Shown piece after piece: positions 61,258 to 64,000 of a DNA stretch of 64,000 nt. Each line of letters starts with the position of its first letter. The stretch's first letter is position 1. Both the position numbers and the translations under genes were made by a program. The notes under the pieces are model-generated. The model was not told the DNA's origin. It saw nothing but the letters and a program-made list of their open reading frames with translations, and made no database searches. This DNA is from Candidatus Galacturonatibacter soehngenii (GTDB lineage Bacteria; Bacillota; Clostridia; Lachnospirales; Lachnospiraceae): contig NZ_WAGX01000004.1 in the NCBI RefSeq assembly GCF_008830185.1, positions 124,001-188,000 of the forward strand, in the 5' to 3' direction.

Positions 61258-63435
61258 ATGAAATCCGAACAAAAGTCAAAAGGAAATAGTTTGCTATTTA
61301 AAAATGTTTTAATTAATTTAGTTATCGTTATTATTTTAATTGTAAGTATCGTTACGGTTTTATATCGACTGAGTGCTGAAAAAATAACGGAACAAGTAGA
61401 ACAGCAAATATATTTAAAATTAGAAGATGCAAAAGATGAAATTGAAAATGTTAGAAAAAGTCAAGAACAACAGCTTCAAATATTGAGTAGATCAACAGAT
61501 GCCGCCGATGTATTAAAAGGTGGCGATTCGGATAAGTTTGACAAGTTAACAGAAGGTTTAAAAGTAAATTCAGAGTTTTTGGAGAATATATTACTGATAG
61601 ATAGTACGGGTCAAGTGATGTATGATTCAAATACTAAGGAGGCAGCTACGAATAATTTATCTGATCGAAGTTATTTCAAGGAAAGTATGAATGGTAACGT
61701 GGCACATAGTGAAATACTTGTTTCAAAATCAACAGGAAATGTAATAGAAGTAACAAGTGTTCCTGTGGAGGAAAATGGTAAAGTTATTGGTGTACTTGCT
61801 ACAACTATGAAGGTTGACTACATCAAAGCAGTTCTAGGTGATATCAAAGTAGAAGAAAGTGGTTATGCATTTCTTATTGATGAAAATGGAACCTTTATAT
61901 ATCATCCAAAAGCAGAATTGATTAATACAAATCTTGTAGATGCAGGAGTTCCAGAACTAACTGCAGAATTACCTAAGATGCAAGAAGGGAAAGCTGGAAA
62001 GTTAATTTATACCTATGAGGGTATGAAGAAGATGAATCTATATATGCCAGTTGAAAGCTGGTCACTTTCCATCAATGCGGTTCAATCAGAATATTTGTCA
62101 CAAGTAAGATTGATGCTTGAAGAAGCACTCATTATTGGCTTTATTGTATTGGTTTTGGCTTCCCTTGCAACAGCATTTAACTCATACTTAATGATTGGTA
62201 GAATTAAAAATGTTCAAAAGGTAATGGGCGTCGTTACCCGTGGAGATATGACGGTAGAGATCAATGAAGCAAATTTAAAGAAGTGTTGGGAAGTTAAGAA
62301 TTGTGGGAAGACAGAATGTCCAGCTTATGAGAATGAAAACTTAAAATGTTGGGAAATCCCTAAGACATTATGTAATGATGAAGTACAGGCTGATGCGTTG
62401 GCAAAGCTTGACATCTGTAAAGAGTGCAATGTCTATCAATCCTCAGAAGGGGATGAACTTGGACAGATGTCAAGAAGTCTAAGCGTGATGATACGTACCA
62501 TTCGAAATTTAATTTATAATATTTCGGAAATAGCAGAACAATTATCAAGTTCCAGTCAGGAGTTATCAAGTGCTTCAGAGGAAACAACGTCTTCAGCAGA
62601 AAGTATATCTCACAGAATGGAAGAGATGAGTTCAAGTTCTCAAAACCAAACAGAATATGCTGAGACAATTAATCATATGGCACAAGAGATGAGTGAAATG
62701 CTTTCAGATTCTGTTACTAAAATCGTTGATATGGCAAAAGAGGCTGGATTGGTAAACCAAAAGGCAAAGGTTGGAGAAGAAAAAATTGAATTTGCAATTG
62801 GCGGAATGGAACAGATAAAGACACAGACGGAAAAGATTGAATCTGTTATGATCGAACTTTTACGCCAATCAGCCGAAATAGGAGAAATCAATAATCTTAT
62901 CACAGCAATTGCTGATGAAACGAATTTATTATCTTTGAATGCTTCCATAGAAGCTGCAAGAGCTGGAGAAAATGGAAAGGGATTTGGAGTGGTAGCAGAT
63001 GAAATAGGAAAGTTAGCTTCCCAGTCTCAGGAATCAGCAAAAGGAATCTCACAGCTTATTGATAGAATAACAGAAAGTATTGAATCAGCAAATAAATTAA
63101 TGCATACGGAAACAGAACTTGTACAAAATGGAATTATGACTGTTCAAGAATCAAAATCTGCCTTTGAGGAAATTGCGGATACGGTACATGAGTTGGTTGA
63201 TGGAATGCATGAAGTTGTTACCTTTGTTGAAACAGTAAAGGATTCAAGTAATTCAGTCACACACGCAGTAGAAAAAATGTCAACTATTATTGAAGAAACC
63301 AGTGCCGATATGGAAGAAATCACTGCTGCAACAGAAGAGCAAACCAGTGTATCAGAAGAAATATCAAAATCAGCGACTGAACTAGCGCGTATGGCAGAAG
63401 AACTAATGAATGCAGTAAGTGAATTTAAAGTTTAA
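61258..63435 (+). CDS. Methyl-accepting chemotaxis protein with two-CW cysteine insert
   Basis: 725 residues from the ATG at 61258 (GAGAGGGGC upstream); the frame is open further upstream across the promoter. First transmembrane helix [20 protein letters not shown], a dCache sensor domain (about 45-285: [21 protein letters not shown] in part, [17 protein letters not shown]), second helix ([20 protein letters not shown]), then a HAMP-like region in which a segment of about 60 residues contains [28 protein letters not shown] and [10 protein letters not shown], the two-CW pattern with seven cysteines. The signalling domain follows with hairpin tip [20 protein letters not shown]. The cysteine segment may bind metal or a redox cofactor. 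Likely substrate for CheR at 25132. Confidence 0.93.
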   Translation: MKSEQKSKGNSLLFKNVLINLVIVIILIVSIVTVLYRLSAEKITEQVEQQIYLKLEDAKDEIENVRKSQEQQLQILSRSTDAADVLKGGDSDKFDKLTEGLKVNSEFLENILLIDSTGQVMYDSNTKEAATNNLSDRSYFKESMNGNVAHSEILVSKSTGNVIEVTSVPVEENGKVIGVLATTMKVDYIKAVLGDIKVEESGYAFLIDENGTFIYHPKAELINTNLVDAGVPELTAELPKMQEGKAGKLIYTYEGMKKMNLYMPVESWSLSINAVQSEYLSQVRLMLEEALIIGFIVLVLASLATAFNSYLMIGRIKNVQKVMGVVTRGDMTVEINEANLKKCWEVKNCGKTECPAYENENLKCWEIPKTLCNDEVQADALAKLDICKECNVYQSSEGDELGQMSRSLSVMIRTIRNLIYNISEIAEQLSSSSQELSSASEETTSSAESISHRMEEMSSSSQNQTEYAETINHMAQEMSEMLSDSVTKIVDMAKEAGLVNQKAKVGEEKIEFAIGGMEQIKTQTEKIESVMIELLRQSAEIGEINNLITAIADETNLLSLNASIEAARAGENGKGFGVVADEIGKLASQSQESAKGISQLIDRITESIESANKLMHTETELVQNGIMTVQESKSAFEEIADTVHELVDGMHEVVTFVETVKDSSNSVTHAVEKMSTIIEETSADMEEITAATEEQTSVSEEISKSATELARMAEELMNAVSEFKV

Positions 63436-63443
63436 ACCCAACT

Positions 63444-63480
63444 GTTAAAAGGAATATCGTTAAGATATTCCTTTTAACGT
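63444..63480 (+). terminator. Terminator of the chemoreceptor gene
   Basis: GTTAAAAGGAATATC (63444-63458) pairs perfectly with GATATTCCTTTTAAC (63464-63478) around GTTAA. The stem itself contains the T-run. Confidence 0.75.
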
Positions 63481-63556
63481 ATTTGGGATAAATATCATTT
63501 GATGTTTCACTGTATTTTATGTAAAATAGATTGAAAGGGAATAGAAAGGCTTAACT

Positions 63557-64000
63557 ATGGATGAGAATATTTTATGGTATCGAGAAAAACAAGTGGAAAG
63601 AACAATAAAGAATTTAGAACTACATAATATGATGGGAATATATGTAGAAGATGAAGCAGAATTATTGAGTAAATTAAGTGAATTTATAAAAGAGGATTCC
63701 ATAATCGGGGTTGGTGATTCTGTTACACTAAAAGATACTGGTGTTCTTAGATATCTTCGTCAAAATAAATTTCATTTTTTGGACAAATACAAGGAAGGAT
63801 TGACAAGAGAAGAGAAAAGGAAAATATATATACAAAACTTTTCAGCAGATACCTTTATGTGTAGTTCGAATGCCTTGACAGAGGATGGATATCTTTTTAA
63901 CATTGATGGAAATGGAAGCAGAGTAGCCCCAATGTTATACGGCCCTAAACAAGTTATTGTAGTAGTAGGTATCAATAAATTAGTAGCCAATCTAGAAGAG
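63557..64000 (+). CDS. LUD-domain protein (LutC/YkgG-like), 5' part
   Basis: The first 148 codons are in the window; the gene runs off the end. Start at the ATG at 63557 with GAAAGG upstream. LWYREKQVERTIKNLELHNM, SIIGVGDSVTLKDTGVLRYL, the central ADTFMCSSNALTEDGYLFNI and VAPMLYGPKQVIVVVGINKL are the signature of the LUD (DUF162) family, whose LutC member forms part of lactate oxidation complexes. Stand-alone LUD proteins like this are common in clostridia and not proven to use lactate. Codon pattern matches the neighbours. Confidence 0.85.
   Translation, partial: MDENILWYREKQVERTIKNLELHNMMGIYVEDEAELLSKLSEFIKEDSIIGVGDSVTLKDTGVLRYLRQNKFHFLDKYKEGLTREEKRKIYIQNFSADTFMCSSNALTEDGYLFNIDGNGSRVAPMLYGPKQVIVVVGINKLVANLEE

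Overview
The window is low-GC (roughly one-third G+C), densely coded DNA with strong AGGAGG-type ribosome binding sites, TTGACA/TATAAT promoters and many hairpin-plus-T-run terminators. The gene set is that of an anaerobic Clostridia member: pyruvate:ferredoxin oxidoreductase, a complete Rnf complex, a Na+-translocating decarboxylase cluster, a Cys/Gly-rich 'chorion-class' small protein and SleB-like hydrolase. Gene order and protein style point to Lachnospiraceae (Lachnoclostridium/Anaerocolumna-like); the species cannot be fixed from sequence reading alone. No rRNA, tRNA, CRISPR array or recognisable riboswitch was seen.

Layout. 1-2.6 kb: tail of a glycyl-radical activase, four small proteins of unknown role and a sirtuin-like protein that lacks the catalytic His. 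2.6-8.2 kb: two divergent secreted proteins, a 1249-residue LRR/InlB-repeat/glycosidase-like surface protein and a cell-wall-binding-repeat SleB-type hydrolase. 8.4-12.9 kb: pyruvate:ferredoxin oxidoreductase, a short coding remnant and a DUF3298-like lipoprotein. 12.95-14.47 kb: an IS110-family element with a foldable non-coding 5' region (candidate bridge RNA). 14.7-20.1 kb: five-gene carboxyltransferase/Na+ pump operon (mmdA, OadG-like, biotin carrier, oadB, oadA). 20.2-25 kb: RpiR regulator, BaiN/HI0933 flavoprotein, cmk, ispH, rpsA. 25.1-27.1 kb: cheR and a YprB-like exonuclease. 27.3-32.3 kb: rnfCDGEAB. 32.4-34.9 kb: AraC regulator and L-rhamnose isomerase. 34.9-36.7 kb: ECF-type sigma factor with DUF4179 anti-sigma-like partner. 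36.9-39.5 kb: two CobW/G3E-type proteins (one with a 48-bp His/Cys tandem repeat, one fused to a DUF1980/YcgQ-like domain) and acpS. 39.6-42.8 kb: nadABC. 42.8-44.2 kb: a lytic transglycosylase and a MIF-like tautomerase. 44.3-56.8 kb: an eight-gene surface polysaccharide operon. 56.9-61.1 kb: TetR regulator plus a heterodimeric ABC exporter. 61.2-64 kb: a chemoreceptor with a two-CW cysteine insert and the start of a LUD-domain (LutC/YkgG-like) protein.

How parts work together. Pyruvate oxidation by PFOR yields reduced ferredoxin; Rnf couples ferredoxin:NAD+ oxidoreduction to ion export; the decarboxylase cluster pumps Na+ and may also shuttle carboxyl groups between oxaloacetate/pyruvate and methylmalonyl-CoA/propionyl-CoA. 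These are three interlocking energy-conservation modules within 24 kb.

The most interesting candidate system is the polysaccharide operon at 44.3-56.8 kb. It combines a BcsA-like processive GT2 synthase without a PilZ domain, a BcsB-like partner, a WecB-type epimerase, two polytopic GT-C-like proteins, a DUF2334 deacetylase-fold protein with altered metal ligands, a thioredoxin-GH8-like fusion and, crucially, a membrane protein with a degenerate GGDEF domain (DNQGT) that keeps the RxxD inhibitory-site motif at the canonical five-residue spacing. That is the logic of PelD transplanted onto a Bcs-like synthase: a cyclic-di-GMP receptor that would substitute for the missing PilZ domain.
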